A stretch of DNA of 64,000 bases, from assembly GCF_009759685.1 (NCBI RefSeq), contig NZ_CP046654.1, forward strand, positions 2,604,001-2,668,000, written 5' to 3'. Position numbers and translations under genes: made by a program. Below are positions 50,640 through 59,619 of the stretch, piece by piece. The stretch comes from Acinetobacter baumannii. Lineage in GTDB: Bacteria > Pseudomonadota > Gammaproteobacteria > Pseudomonadales > Moraxellaceae. The notes below the pieces were generated by a model, which worked only from the letters and a program-made list of their open reading frames with translations, was not told where the DNA came from and searched no databases. The first letter of the stretch is position 1. Every line of letters starts with the position of its first letter.

Positions 50640-51974
50640 ATGGCTGAAACTAAAAAGCCCGATGCAATTGGCGATGCAGGGGCATATACAAACTTTGTCT
50701 CAAATATTGGTACCGAACGTGACAAAGCCTCACACGGTTCTTTCGTTAAGAAAGTAATTCCTGATGAACAATTAGAAGCTGTGTATCAACATTGGTTAGC
50801 TAAGCGAATCGTCAACCGCCCGGCAAGTGACATGCTCCGAGCTGGATGGTTTTTTGAAGGGATTCAAGATAACGATTTATTGAAGCTTAAAGAGGCATGT
50901 AAGGCATTTAACTTAGATGGGGTGCTCTTATCTAGTTTGGTCCTTTCTCGCTTATATGGCGTTTGTTATGTGCTTCTAGGGACTGTAGACGGCGGCAACC
51001 TAGATCAACCGTTCGATTTAAACAAGTTAGGCGTTGGTCGTTTAGAGTTTTTCACTGTGCTTAAGAAAAAGTACATTGAAGCTGATACCAGTAAATACTT
51101 ATCGCCTAAGGAGGCAGGTGGACTTTTAAAGCAGCCTGAATTTTATAAGTTAAAGCTGGACGGGAAATCAACGCAAAAGATCCACCATACACGCTTATAT
51201 AAGTTTGGCCATGCCGATGTGGTTAATGAAGAACCTGTAAGTGTTTTGCAGGAAGTTTATGAAGATCTGCTTGATCATGCCGCCGTTAAGAAAGCCTCAG
51301 CTAGTCTCGTGCATGAATCAAAAATTGACGTGATTAGAACACCTAACTTGGTCGATAAGATCAAAGAGGACATGAAATCCGTAGCAGAACGCTTTCTTAG
51401 TGTCGGATTGCTTAAGGGCTTGAATGGCATGATCGTCTTGGATAAAGAGGAGGAGTATGACTCTAAATCTTATAGCTTTGGCGGTCTGCCTGACCTTATG
51501 CGTGAATTCTCTATCCAAGCTGCTGGTGCTGCCGATATGCCATATACGATTTTATTCGGGCAATCACCTGCAGGCATGAACGCAACTGGTGAGCACGACA
51601 CACGGAACTATTATGACAGTATCGCAACTAAGCAAACATGGTCCTTAAAGCCATTCATGATGAAGCTTTTAAGAGTGATTGTTCAAACTACGTTTGGTCG
51701 TCAGATTCCAAGCTTAGACGTTGTATTTAACCCGTTATGGCAATTAGACGCTAAGGTGCGTTCTGAGGTTGAGAAAGCTAACGCTGAACGGGATTCCAAG
51801 TATTTAGAAATGGGCATCATTACCGAGCCACAGATAGCAAAACAGCTTGTTATTGACGGTGTTTATTCAGTGATCGATGAAGCTCATATCAAAGAGCTTG
51901 AGACAATGGTGAAGCTTAATGACAACGATAATTCAGATCCTGAAACCACACCTCCAGCAGGCGAAGAAACGTAA
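50640..51974 (+). CDS. Portal protein (DUF1073 type)
   Basis: A 444-aa portal, the dodecamer through which DNA enters the head. Recognised from position after terL and from family-like segments: AYTNFVSNIGTERDKASHG, RIVNRPASDMLRAGWFFEG and ADMPYTILFGQSPAGMNATG. Part of the family is labelled Acb1-like in Pfam; that label refers to an anti-CBASS domain, but this full-length protein reads as a portal. GAGGA lies 4 nt before ATG. Confidence 0.85.
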   Translation: MAETKKPDAIGDAGAYTNFVSNIGTERDKASHGSFVKKVIPDEQLEAVYQHWLAKRIVNRPASDMLRAGWFFEGIQDNDLLKLKEACKAFNLDGVLLSSLVLSRLYGVCYVLLGTVDGGNLDQPFDLNKLGVGRLEFFTVLKKKYIEADTSKYLSPKEAGGLLKQPEFYKLKLDGKSTQKIHHTRLYKFGHADVVNEEPVSVLQEVYEDLLDHAAVKKASASLVHESKIDVIRTPNLVDKIKEDMKSVAERFLSVGLLKGLNGMIVLDKEEEYDSKSYSFGGLPDLMREFSIQAAGAADMPYTILFGQSPAGMNATGEHDTRNYYDSIATKQTWSLKPFMMKLLRVIVQTTFGRQIPSLDVVFNPLWQLDAKVRSEVEKANAERDSKYLEMGIITEPQIAKQLVIDGVYSVIDEAHIKELETMVKLNDNDNSDPETTPPAGEET

Positions 51975-52731
51975 GAAAGGGCGTAGAGCATCTAAGCCGA
52001 GAGCCGTGCACGTAAATCGCCGTGTAGAGCTATATTACACACGGCAATTACTGGCTATCTCAAAATATTGTCAGGAACAAACTAAGGATTTAGTTATTCC
52101 TACAGTAGGCCAGAACATCGGAGATGCATGGTTCTCTGACATGATGGCGGCGTTTAGGGAAAAGCTCACAAAGTATGTTGTTGAGGTTTCCCGTCCGTTG
52201 GCCACAAAGGTTGTGACTGACACCCAAAAGGAAGTGGACAAGCAAATTGCAGAGCACACCAAAACAATTATTGGTGTGGATCTTACGCCGTTTTATCGAG
52301 CTGCTGATATCCAAGACGAGGTAGATCTAAACATTACGGCAAATGTCAGTTTGATTAAGTCTATTCCGCAGCAATATGCCGATAAGCTTGAGGTATTAAT
52401 CACCAATGCTTTGCAGACTGGACAAACTAATGAAGAGTTGGCCAAAGCTATTAAGCAATTAGGATTATCTACTGATTATCGTGCACGTCTTATTGCTAGT
52501 GATCAGATGGGCAAGATTAACGGCCAAATTAACCAAGCCCGACAGCTTTCAATGGGTGTTGAGACATACACATGGCAAACGGCGAAAGATGAGCGTGTAA
52601 GGCCAGATCATCAACATAAGCAGGGCAAGACATTTAGATGGGATTCACCGCCAGAAGGGGGACATCCGGGCCAGCCTATCCGTTGTCGTTGTACAGCGTT
52701 GCCTAACTATGAGGATATTTTAATTGACTAA
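51919..52731 (+). CDS. Head morphogenesis protein (Mu gpF-like)
   Basis: Minor head protein, 270 aa. The C-terminus has the Mu F-like signature: TAKDERVRPDHQHKQGKTF and PGQPIRCRCTALP, with Cys/His residues that probably bind metal. The N-terminus is basic, overlapping the portal gene by 56 nt in another frame. The 3' end overlaps the opposite-strand gene at 52703 by 29 nt. Confidence 0.85.
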   Translation: MTTIIQILKPHLQQAKKRKKGRRASKPRAVHVNRRVELYYTRQLLAISKYCQEQTKDLVIPTVGQNIGDAWFSDMMAAFREKLTKYVVEVSRPLATKVVTDTQKEVDKQIAEHTKTIIGVDLTPFYRAADIQDEVDLNITANVSLIKSIPQQYADKLEVLITNALQTGQTNEELAKAIKQLGLSTDYRARLIASDQMGKINGQINQARQLSMGVETYTWQTAKDERVRPDHQHKQGKTFRWDSPPEGGHPGQPIRCRCTALPNYEDILID

Positions 52732-53254
52732 AGATATCGTTTTTTTGCTTTAGTTCTTCTATTCTTCTTAAATATCCATTGTGGGCATAATAAATTCTTC
52801 CTTTAGAAGTTGTTAAATGTTTTAGGTATCGCTCCAATTCCTCTAAAGAAGGATTTTGTTTTTCATCACTTAACCCTGTAATTAGTTCATTAATAACTTG
52901 CTCGGGTGTTGTTAATAGATCTAATTGTTTTTTAAAGTATTCGTGATAGTTGTAGTCGAAGCCATCCAGTTTATCTTCGAGAGTTAAATTTTGAGCTTGT
53001 AGCATTTTCGAAAATTCAGATTTAAGAGCGTTATTCTTGTGTTTAATCTCATAAATTAAATCCTTACATTCATAAGCGGCACTTAGTATTGAAAGTTTTA
53101 ACTCAAAAAGTCTTTGATCCTGAGAGAGCTTAATTTGTTTTTTCGCATATAAAGCTGCAATAACTGCAAAAATTAAACCTATCACAGCAAGAAGTGTTTG
53201 TAATTGGCCTGAATTAGCTCCGATTAATGCCCATAAATAATTAAGATGATTCAT
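52703..53254 (-). CDS. Membrane-anchored accessory (moron-like) protein
   Basis: A 183-aa protein, reversed within the head gene cluster. N-terminal transmembrane helix (LLAVIGLIFAVIAALYAKK, residues ~20-38), then a helical cytoplasmic part. It likely has its own promoter in the AT-rich DNA to its right. The 3' end overlaps the gpF-like gene. Phage genes of this kind often alter the host; no specific function is seen. Start is the ATG of MNHLNY; a TTG four codons earlier is possible. Confidence 0.65.
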   Translation of the reverse strand: MNHLNYLWALIGANSGQLQTLLAVIGLIFAVIAALYAKKQIKLSQDQRLFELKLSILSAAYECKDLIYEIKHKNNALKSEFSKMLQAQNLTLEDKLDGFDYNYHEYFKKQLDLLTTPEQVINELITGLSDEKQNPSLEELERYLKHLTTSKGRIYYAHNGYLRRIEELKQKNDIFSQLKYPHS

Positions 53255-53305
53255 TTTATTAACCAAATTGTTTTTACCGTAGTTTAATTCTTACTCTTTT
53301 AAAGA

Positions 53306-53329
53306 ACCACCTAAACAGGTGGTTTTTAT
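53306..53329 (+). terminator. Terminator before the gene at 53343
   Basis: ACCACCT and AGGTGGT with an AAAC loop, followed by a T-rich run. Confidence 0.78.
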
Positions 53330-53342
53330 TTGGATGAAATTT

Positions 53343-53642
53343 ATGAAACGTAAAAAGTTTAGTAAAAAACGGTTTTATCGCCGTTTACAAGCACAGAAAT
53401 TTGCTAAAGGCGGGTTTGTAACTGGTGGCGACTTCACTCCACTGTGGTTAATGTCTTGCTGTGACGGGTTTCCTAACTTGGCTAAGGCGGCGGGTAAGGC
53501 TGCTGAAAAGTTTCAAGAGGTGGTGGAAAGTTTAAAAGGATTGCAGCCGCCGAATATCAAACCCATTAAAACTAATATTTTTATTGATGGTGTAGATTTC
53601 GGTTCTGCTAAAGACTTTTCTGTTACCTATTCAAGAACGTAA
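53343..53642 (+). CDS. Small basic prophage protein, unknown
   Basis: A 99-aa protein with a very basic N-terminus (MKRKKFSKKRFYRRLQAQKF), likely nucleic-acid or capsid binding. GGA lies about 9 nt before the chosen ATG; another ATG at 53334 is possible. It stands between two terminators, inside the head genes, with no family recognised. Confidence 0.6.
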   Translation: MKRKKFSKKRFYRRLQAQKFAKGGFVTGGDFTPLWLMSCCDGFPNLAKAAGKAAEKFQEVVESLKGLQPPNIKPIKTNIFIDGVDFGSAKDFSVTYSRT

Positions 53643-53660
53643 TTTTGAAAATTAATAAAG

Positions 53661-53681
53661 CCACCTTCGGGTGGTTTTTTT
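53661..53681 (+). terminator. Terminator after the gene at 53343
   Basis: CCACC-TTCG-GGTGG with a T run, a very stable UUCG-type loop. Confidence 0.82.
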
Positions 53682-53694
53682 GTGAGAAAAACTT

Positions 53695-53892
53695 ATGTCA
53701 GAAAAGATACGCCGTGACGTCAAAGTTGATTTTGTAAAGGGGACTAATTTACTTCAGTTGGTAGATGTTGAGACCGGCATCCCATTTAGTCGCCAGCAAA
53801 GAACTACCGTTGAGTCTTATGAAGATAAGGGACTTCGGTATACGAAAATTACAGTCGAGTTCTTAATACCTCAGAAGGTACCTAATGACTAA
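53695..53892 (+). CDS. Small late prophage protein, unknown
   Basis: A 65-aa protein (starts MSEKIRRDVKVDFVKG). It overlaps the protease/scaffold start by 8 nt, so it is translated with it. Short beta-rich sequence (YTKITVEFLIP). Not recognised. Confidence 0.6.
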   Translation: MSEKIRRDVKVDFVKGTNLLQLVDVETGIPFSRQQRTTVESYEDKGLRYTKITVEFLIPQKVPND

Positions 53893-55087
53893 GCACATTT
53901 ACCAACTCAAAATTGGTGACTTTGCGCCAAGCGAATCGACACGCTCATTTACCAAAGAGGGGTATCTGAAATGCGTCAATGTTCGCTTAGCTAAAGCGCC
54001 TCAAGTACGTCAGTACTATGCGTATGAGTTTCCATCACTGGAAGGTTATACCGCTGATCAAGTCATTAATGTCTACACGCCTGCAGAAGAGCTTTTCAAG
54101 CCTGAGGCTATTCAAAGCTTCAATGGTGTAGACGCTACAGACTATCACCCGCCTAAGAATGAAATTAACGCATCTAACTGGAAGGATTATCACATTGGCT
54201 ATTGTGAGAACGTTCGACAGGAAGGCGATTATCTGGTGGGTGATTTGCTCATTAAAGACAAGATCAGCATTGATTTGATCCAAAGCAACGAACGGCTAGA
54301 AATGTCGCTTGGCTATGGAGCCTTATTAATCGTTGAGCAGGGTACTGCGCCAGATGGCACGCCGTATCAAGCCAGATTTATCAATTTTATTGGCAATCAC
54401 GTAGCACTCGTTAAATATGGCCGTTGTGGTGGTGATTGCCGCATCGGTGACAAACAGCAAACTCCACCAAAGGGGAATAAATCAATGGAAGTAATTGTAA
54501 ACGGTATCCGTTTTAACATCGGCGATAACACGCCTCTGGCCGATGCATTAAAGCAGCAACAAGAGCAGCTTGAAAACATGAAGGCTGCAAAACTTAAAGT
54601 GGGTGATAAGCAATTTTCAATCGGTGATGAGCTTGGAGCAATTCAAGCAGTCGTAGATCAGTTACATGCTGAAAAAACAGCTCTGGAGCAAAAAGTAGGT
54701 GATCTGGAAAAGAACCAGATGACTCCTGAAAAGCTTGAGCAAGCTGCGGCTGAACGTGCTGCTGTGATTGCCGATGCTAAGGCATTAGTACCAACAGTTA
54801 AAACTGAAGGCTGTACATGTGAGCAAATCAAGCGTGATGTTATTGCTGCTAAAGCGGGTGATGCATTAGTAACAGCTTTGATGGGTAACGTGTCGGTAGG
54901 CGATGCAAAGCCTGAGCAGATCGATACAACTTTCCGTGCCCTCTGTGCTGTGAAGGGTACTCAACCTTCTAACCCTGTAGGTGATGCACTTCACCAGCAA
55001 CAAAGTGTTAAAGCTGGCGATGGTGACCCAGCAGGCGGTGGGGATGAAAAGACCTACAGTAAAGAAAACGCATACAAAACAATCTAA
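53885..55087 (+). CDS. Prohead protease/scaffold (DUF2213)
   Basis: A 400-aa protein. The N-terminal ~190 residues match DUF2213, proposed capsid maturation proteases: YHPPKNEIN, LEMSLGYGA (Ser) and IGNHVALVKYGRCG (His). The C-terminal part is a scaffold-like coiled coil (LEQKVGDLEKNQMTPEKLEQ) with repeated KVGDKQF/ISIGDE units. Located immediately before the capsid genes, as usual. Catalysis is inferred from family and position. Confidence 0.8.
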   Translation: MTKHIYQLKIGDFAPSESTRSFTKEGYLKCVNVRLAKAPQVRQYYAYEFPSLEGYTADQVINVYTPAEELFKPEAIQSFNGVDATDYHPPKNEINASNWKDYHIGYCENVRQEGDYLVGDLLIKDKISIDLIQSNERLEMSLGYGALLIVEQGTAPDGTPYQARFINFIGNHVALVKYGRCGGDCRIGDKQQTPPKGNKSMEVIVNGIRFNIGDNTPLADALKQQQEQLENMKAAKLKVGDKQFSIGDELGAIQAVVDQLHAEKTALEQKVGDLEKNQMTPEKLEQAAAERAAVIADAKALVPTVKTEGCTCEQIKRDVIAAKAGDALVTALMGNVSVGDAKPEQIDTTFRALCAVKGTQPSNPVGDALHQQQSVKAGDGDPAGGGDEKTYSKENAYKTI

Positions 55088-55100
55088 GGGGAAGTAAATC

Positions 55101-55571
55101 ATGGTTAAGCAATACGATGCTGTACCCGGTATGAAGTTTCACCTCATCGGACCAGAGGATATTTTATCCCTGCCTATGGCTGGTACCGGTTTGGTGAACG
55201 ATGGTGACGTGGTTGTACGTAGTACAGACGGAAAAACATTTTCTGCAGTAACCGGCGCAACTAATACCAAGTTTGGAATTATCGTACGTCACGGCGTAGG
55301 TAAGACAGGCAAAACGGCAGATGGCAAAGAAGCCTATAAGGCTACTGATGTAGCACCGGTTATGACGATAGGCTCGATTTACGTGAAGGTCACCGCACCA
55401 GTCACCGATATCAACGCAAAGGTTTATGTCAAAACAGCTAACGGCACCACAGCAGCGCCGTTAGGTTCTTTATCCCCAACAGCAACAGACGGTACAGAGT
55501 TACCGAACGCATCTTGGGAAACAATTTCAAATGAGCAGGGCTTAGCTGCTGTTCGCTTACGTGGGGCATAA
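55101..55571 (+). CDS. Capsid decoration/cement protein (DUF2190-like)
   Basis: A 156-aa beta-rich protein with a repetitive Thr/Val/Gly composition (VYVKTANGTTAAPLGSLSP). Position between the scaffold and the major capsid gene fits head decoration or cement proteins of this type. GGGGAAG precedes ATG. Family assignment is by pattern and context. Confidence 0.7.
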   Translation: MVKQYDAVPGMKFHLIGPEDILSLPMAGTGLVNDGDVVVRSTDGKTFSAVTGATNTKFGIIVRHGVGKTGKTADGKEAYKATDVAPVMTIGSIYVKVTAPVTDINAKVYVKTANGTTAAPLGSLSPTATDGTELPNASWETISNEQGLAAVRLRGA

Positions 55572-55576
55572 TAATT

Positions 55577-56551
55577 ATGAGTAAATTGGCAGCAATGAAG
55601 CTACGTCTAACACCAGTAGCTCAAATGGTTCAGGCAAATATTGGGGATGCATTTAATATTGATGCATTAGCTCAGTTATTCGTTAAATTGGAAGAATTTA
55701 ACGAAATGGGTCCTCAGCTTCAGCAAGTGATGGATTACGCTAAATACATTCCTGTTAAACCTGTCAATGCCGTATATGGAGGAGGAGAGATCCTAAGCCG
55801 TAAGAAGGGTGTGGGTATGGGTAAAGATCATTCAGGAACTGGTAATGATATTCCCGTGGCTGAAGTTGAATATGATACTGTTCAATTGCCAGTGAAGGTC
55901 GGCACGATCAGTTATATGTATTCAGTGTTTGAGTTACAAGCAGCCCAAAAATTAAATTTAGCACTTGAAGCAGATAAAGTAGAGGCCGCTCGTCTAGCTG
56001 CAGAAAAACACTTAAGTAACATTGCTTGGTATGGCAATGCTCTTACCGGAGTTAAAGGCTTCTTAAATCAGACGGGTGTAACCATAGTTACAGCCCAACA
56101 TAACTGGGCCACCGCAACCATTGAAGAAGTACTAAGTGACTTCAATGCAAGCTTGGCAGATGCTGAAGATCTTGTTGATGGGGATGTGTCCGTACAGCCA
56201 GATACTTATTTGATGGCATCAAATCAATACTTACACCTTTCTACTCGTGTAGTTGCTGATTCTGGCGGAAAGACATTCTTAAAATTCATTGAAGAAAATA
56301 ACATCTTCGCATCACAAGGTAAGCCGTTAACCATTCGTGGTTTAGGTCGTTCAAATGGTAAAGGTACGGCAGGTGCTGACCGTTCTATTATTTACCGCCG
56401 TGACCCGTCATGCATCCAAATGAAATGTGATGACGTCACTTTCTTGGCAGCTCAACCAGTTGGTGTGGATATTAAAGTGCCTGGTCACTACAAATATCAG
56501 GGCGTATGGTTGAAGCGTGTTGATTCTCTCCGTTACTTGGATCACGTGTAA
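55577..56551 (+). CDS. Major capsid protein (DUF2184)
   Basis: A 324-aa protein of the DUF2184 family, which forms the icosahedral shell. Segments: ISYMYSVFELQAAQKLNLAL (near 115), HLSNIAWYGNALTGVKGFLN (near 143) and IYRRDPSCIQMKCDDVTFLA near 275. It starts 5 nt after the cement gene. Order protease, cement, capsid supports the call. Confidence 0.87.
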   Translation: MSKLAAMKLRLTPVAQMVQANIGDAFNIDALAQLFVKLEEFNEMGPQLQQVMDYAKYIPVKPVNAVYGGGEILSRKKGVGMGKDHSGTGNDIPVAEVEYDTVQLPVKVGTISYMYSVFELQAAQKLNLALEADKVEAARLAAEKHLSNIAWYGNALTGVKGFLNQTGVTIVTAQHNWATATIEEVLSDFNASLADAEDLVDGDVSVQPDTYLMASNQYLHLSTRVVADSGGKTFLKFIEENNIFASQGKPLTIRGLGRSNGKGTAGADRSIIYRRDPSCIQMKCDDVTFLAAQPVGVDIKVPGHYKYQGVWLKRVDSLRYLDHV

Positions 56552-56564
56552 GGATTAAAACAGT

Positions 56565-56948
56565 ATGAAATATTCTTATATTTATAGCGGCTTACAGGCC
56601 GCTTTTGTTTTTTCTGGTATTGCTGTTTTACCTACAGGTTCCCCAACTCTTGTGGATGAAGAAGCACACAAGAAGCTCAGTAAAAATAAGTTTGCTAAAC
56701 ATCTTATTGATATCGGTGAACTTGAAGTTCAGGAAATCCCAGATGATGAGCCAAAAACTACGGGTAAAACAGGTGGTCGTGGTGGTAAAGGCGGTAAACA
56801 AAACGATTCAGCAGGTGATGCGGCAAAAACTGCAGAAGAAGCTGCTTTGGCCGCCGTGAAAGCTGAATTAACAGCGCTTGAAGTAACGTTCAGTGATGAT
56901 GAAACACTTGAGCAGTTACAAGCTAAGTTAGCTCAGGCTAAAGAATAA
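56565..56948 (+). CDS. Head-tail junction region protein with Gly-rich linker
   Basis: A 127-aa protein: hydrophobic N-terminus (GLQAAFVFSGIAVLPTG), Lys/Gly-rich middle (GKTGGRGGKGGKQNDSAGD) and a C-terminal helical part (AELTALEVTFSDDETLEQLQ) reminiscent of a HeH/LEM DNA-binding fold. In the place where capsid fibre or junction proteins are found. Function unknown. Confidence 0.62.
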   Translation: MKYSYIYSGLQAAFVFSGIAVLPTGSPTLVDEEAHKKLSKNKFAKHLIDIGELEVQEIPDDEPKTTGKTGGRGGKGGKQNDSAGDAAKTAEEAALAAVKAELTALEVTFSDDETLEQLQAKLAQAKE

Positions 56949-56957
56949 GGTGAGTCT

Positions 56958-57341
56958 ATGGACGTACAAACGTTTCGTGAAAAGTTCTCGACTGATTCGA
57001 GTTTAATGTCTTTGCCAGATGCAAAAATTCAGGATGCTTTAGAAGAAGCGGATCTGATTGTTTCTCAAATTGAGTTCGGGGCATTAAAGGAACGTGCTGT
57101 AGGTCTATATGCAGCACATATCCTTAAAGTAGGTATCTCAAGCGGCAATGGTGCTGCTTTTGGTACTGCCTCAAGTATGACAATTGCGGGCCAAAGTGTG
57201 AGTTATTCACGATCATCGAAAGAAGCTTTCTATGATCTCAGCATGTATGGCCAGCGCTATCTTGCGTTAAAAAATTCCATTCCAATCGATGATGAAGGCA
57301 CAAACCCTAATCGTTTAGGCGTTGGTGCCTTTGTTGTATAG
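56958..57341 (+). CDS. Head-tail adaptor (DUF4054)
   Basis: A 127-aa protein of the DUF4054 kind (FREKFSTDSSLMSLPDAKIQ; KEAFYDLSMYGQRYLALKNS), which sits between portal and tail. Gene order and length fit. GGTGAG precedes ATG. Confidence 0.77.
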   Translation: MDVQTFREKFSTDSSLMSLPDAKIQDALEEADLIVSQIEFGALKERAVGLYAAHILKVGISSGNGAAFGTASSMTIAGQSVSYSRSSKEAFYDLSMYGQRYLALKNSIPIDDEGTNPNRLGVGAFVV

Positions 57342-57350
57342 GAGAATCCC

Positions 57351-57542
57351 ATGCCTTTTAAATATCAGGCACCAGAAGGTTATAAGCCAACAAAACTCGT
57401 TATTGCCGGGCAAAACCTAGATATCAAAAACGGCGTTTTAGAATCTGATAGTGACATTATCCATATTTTAAAGCCCTTAGGTTTTGAGCGTTACGTTGAA
57501 GTTGTTGAGCCAAAGAAATCGACAGCCTCTGCTAAAGAGTAA
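57351..57542 (+). CDS. Small head-tail region protein, unknown
   Basis: A 63-aa beta-rich protein (MPFKYQAPEGYKPTKLVIAG). GGAG precedes ATG by 6 nt. Lies among the junction genes; small proteins here are often undescribed. No family recognised. Confidence 0.62.
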   Translation: MPFKYQAPEGYKPTKLVIAGQNLDIKNGVLESDSDIIHILKPLGFERYVEVVEPKKSTASAKE

Positions 57543-57549
57543 TTAAGCT

Positions 57550-58032
57550 ATGAGCGATTATCGTGTTGATGCTCAGGTCAATTTTGATGAGATGAATAAT
57601 CGCGTTAGGTTTGAAATAAGACGCACGATTAACGCTCTTACTTTGCGCTTACAGCGGATTGTTCAGGAAGACATGTTAAGTGGCCAACGACTTAAAGTTC
57701 AGTCAGGCCGCTTGCGTGGATCCGTTTCATCAAAGGTGGATGAGGATAAGGATTCCATTGAGGGAACCGTGGGAGCTGGCGGTGCTTTGGTGCCTTATGC
57801 ACCTGCACATGAGTTTGGTCTAAATGGTGCTTTGGGTGTTAAAGCACACCTAAGGACAATTAAACAGGCGTTTGGCCGACCTATTTCACCTGTTCAGGTC
57901 AATATTAAGGCCCATTCTAGGAATGTTCGGTTTAGAGAATTGCGGTTCATGCGTGATTCACTGGATATCGTGGCCAAGATTGTGCCGAAAAATATTGATG
58001 CAGCAATTGAGCGAGGTATAGCAGGTGGATAG
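57550..58032 (+). CDS. HK97 gp10-like tail component
   Basis: A 160-aa protein with the gp10-like features: an N-terminal helix, SGRLRGSVSSKVDED near residue 51 and PYAPAHEFGLNG near 83. It likely stabilises the head-tail connector. It overlaps the next gene by 8 nt. Confidence 0.75.
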   Translation: MSDYRVDAQVNFDEMNNRVRFEIRRTINALTLRLQRIVQEDMLSGQRLKVQSGRLRGSVSSKVDEDKDSIEGTVGAGGALVPYAPAHEFGLNGALGVKAHLRTIKQAFGRPISPVQVNIKAHSRNVRFRELRFMRDSLDIVAKIVPKNIDAAIERGIAGG

Positions 58033-58468
58033 CGAAGCAATCTATCAGGCGTTGTTTGAAAGGTTAAGCACAAGGGTAGAAGGATTGATTACGGTAAGTC
58101 GCCGTTTACGTCACTTTAACCATGTAACACCAGAACAGCGCCCAGCCATGTTTATTACACAAGGCAATCAGCAAGAAGTCCCGGTACATGGTTTAGATTC
58201 AAAAGTTGAACTAGCTGCTGAGGTTTATCTCTATATTCATGAATCGGACACTACAAAGCCACCATCATCGCAGATGAATATATTCATCGATCGTGTACGT
58301 GAAGCTATTCAGCCAGACCATCCGGATTTCAGTGAATATCAAACCTTAGGTGGTTTGGTCGAGCATTGCTGGATCGAGGGCACAATCGAAGTATATGAAG
58401 CTGTAGAAAACATGCTGGATGATCAGGCGATTGCCATTATTCCTATCCGGATCCTCACAACCAATTAA
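58025..58468 (+). CDS. Tail terminator/completion protein
   Basis: A 147-aa protein beginning at GTG. EAIYQALFERLSTRVEGL at the start, then beta strands, and VYLYIHESDTTKP; typical size and position for gpU-like tail terminators before the tube gene. Family assignment by position, so moderate confidence. Confidence 0.68.
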   Translation: MDSEAIYQALFERLSTRVEGLITVSRRLRHFNHVTPEQRPAMFITQGNQQEVPVHGLDSKVELAAEVYLYIHESDTTKPPSSQMNIFIDRVREAIQPDHPDFSEYQTLGGLVEHCWIEGTIEVYEAVENMLDDQAIAIIPIRILTTN

Positions 58469-58486
58469 CAAAACATTCATTTTATG

Positions 58487-58507
58487 ACCGCCTCGATGGC
58501 GGTTTTG
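58487..58507 (+). terminator. Terminator before the tail tube gene
   Basis: ACCGCC and GGCGGT with a 5-nt loop and TTTTG following; no long T run. Confidence 0.65.
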
Positions 58508-58530
58508 TCATTTTAGAGAGGTCAAAATAA

Positions 58531-59298
58531 ATGGCTCAATATTTATTTGGTGCCGGCAAGATCTTTGCTACACCGATTCAAGATGTATACGGGCAACCGA
58601 TTAGTAATCCCACACCAGTTGAAGTGGGGGTAATGCAATCCGTTGGTGTAGATATTAGCTATGACTTAAAAGAACTTTTCGGTCGTGGACAGTTCGCCGT
58701 AGATGCTGCACGCGGTAAAGGTACCATTAAATGTAAAGCTTCTTTCGGGCGTATTAACGGTACCTTGTTAAATTCCATCTTCTTCGGTGGAGTTGTTGCT
58801 GAAGGTGGAATTGAAACAGTTTCCCAAACCATTAATGGTGAAGTGATTCCGGCTGGTGGTACTGTTACACCGGTTGTTCCTAATAGCGGTACGTACGTAA
58901 AGGATCTAGGCGTAACAGATGCTAAGGCAATCCCACTTAAACGTGTAGCTTCAGCGCCAGCAACAGGGCAATACAGTGTAGATGCGGCAACCGGTGCTTA
59001 TACATTTGCTGCTGCAGATGCAGGTAAAACGGTATTTATTAACTTCCGTTATTCAGCAATGGTGGCGGGTGCTAAGTCAATCACTGTATCTAACCTAGAT
59101 ATGGGTTATACGCCAGAGTTTGCCGTTGACCTTCAACGTGACTACAAAGGTAAGTTCATGCACATGAATTTCTTCCGTTGTACCAGTAACAAACTTGGAT
59201 TCAGTTCAAAACAGGACGATTACGATATTCCTGAGTTTGAATTCCAGCCTATGGCTGACGATCTTAACCGTGTTTTCAAAATCGATTTATCGGAGTAA
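58531..59298 (+). CDS. Major tail tube protein
   Basis: A 255-aa protein. The first half (QYLFGAGKIFATPIQDVYGQ; RGQFAVDAARGKGTIKCKAS) and the last third (FEFQPMADDLNRVFKIDLSE) match siphovirus tube proteins. The middle part (about residues 90-170) is an Ig-like, Val/Thr/Gly-rich insertion. A GAGAGG site precedes ATG. The gene lies just before the chaperones. Confidence 0.75.
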   Translation: MAQYLFGAGKIFATPIQDVYGQPISNPTPVEVGVMQSVGVDISYDLKELFGRGQFAVDAARGKGTIKCKASFGRINGTLLNSIFFGGVVAEGGIETVSQTINGEVIPAGGTVTPVVPNSGTYVKDLGVTDAKAIPLKRVASAPATGQYSVDAATGAYTFAAADAGKTVFINFRYSAMVAGAKSITVSNLDMGYTPEFAVDLQRDYKGKFMHMNFFRCTSNKLGFSSKQDDYDIPEFEFQPMADDLNRVFKIDLSE

Positions 59299-59304
59299 TG
59301 CCAA

Positions 59305-59619
59305 ATGCAATTTAAGCAAGTTGATAACCCACGTGGTAATAGTAAAGAAATTGCTGGTCAGACTTGGATTTTTGCTCCAGCACCATTGGGTACGATTGAG
59401 CGTTTCCAAGAACAATTAAGCTCAAACAATGTTCCAGCATCTGTAATTGTGGACATGGCTCATGTTTGTTTAAAACGGAATTACCCGGATATTACCCGTG
59501 AATATGTTTCTGATGAGCTCTTAGATATGGGTAACATGGAAGAAGTTTTAGCCCTAGTAACTAAAACATCCGGTTTGGAATATACAGGTAAACCCGCAGG
59601 TGAAAGCTCGGGGGAATAA
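59305..59619 (+). CDS. Tail assembly chaperone G
   Basis: A 104-aa protein. It forms the short chaperone alone; about a fraction of ribosomes should shift at GGGGGAA (59610-59616) near its end and add the T part (next entry). The C-terminal region is disordered (YTGKPAGESSGE). Order tube, G, T, tape measure is lambda-like. Confidence 0.75.
   Translation: MQFKQVDNPRGNSKEIAGQTWIFAPAPLGTIERFQEQLSSNNVPASVIVDMAHVCLKRNYPDITREYVSDELLDMGNMEEVLALVTKTSGLEYTGKPAGESSGE

Noticed and set aside
50640..51974. Anti-CBASS protein Acb1
   Set aside because: The Pfam label is shared with DUF1073, but length, position after terL and motifs indicate a portal protein.
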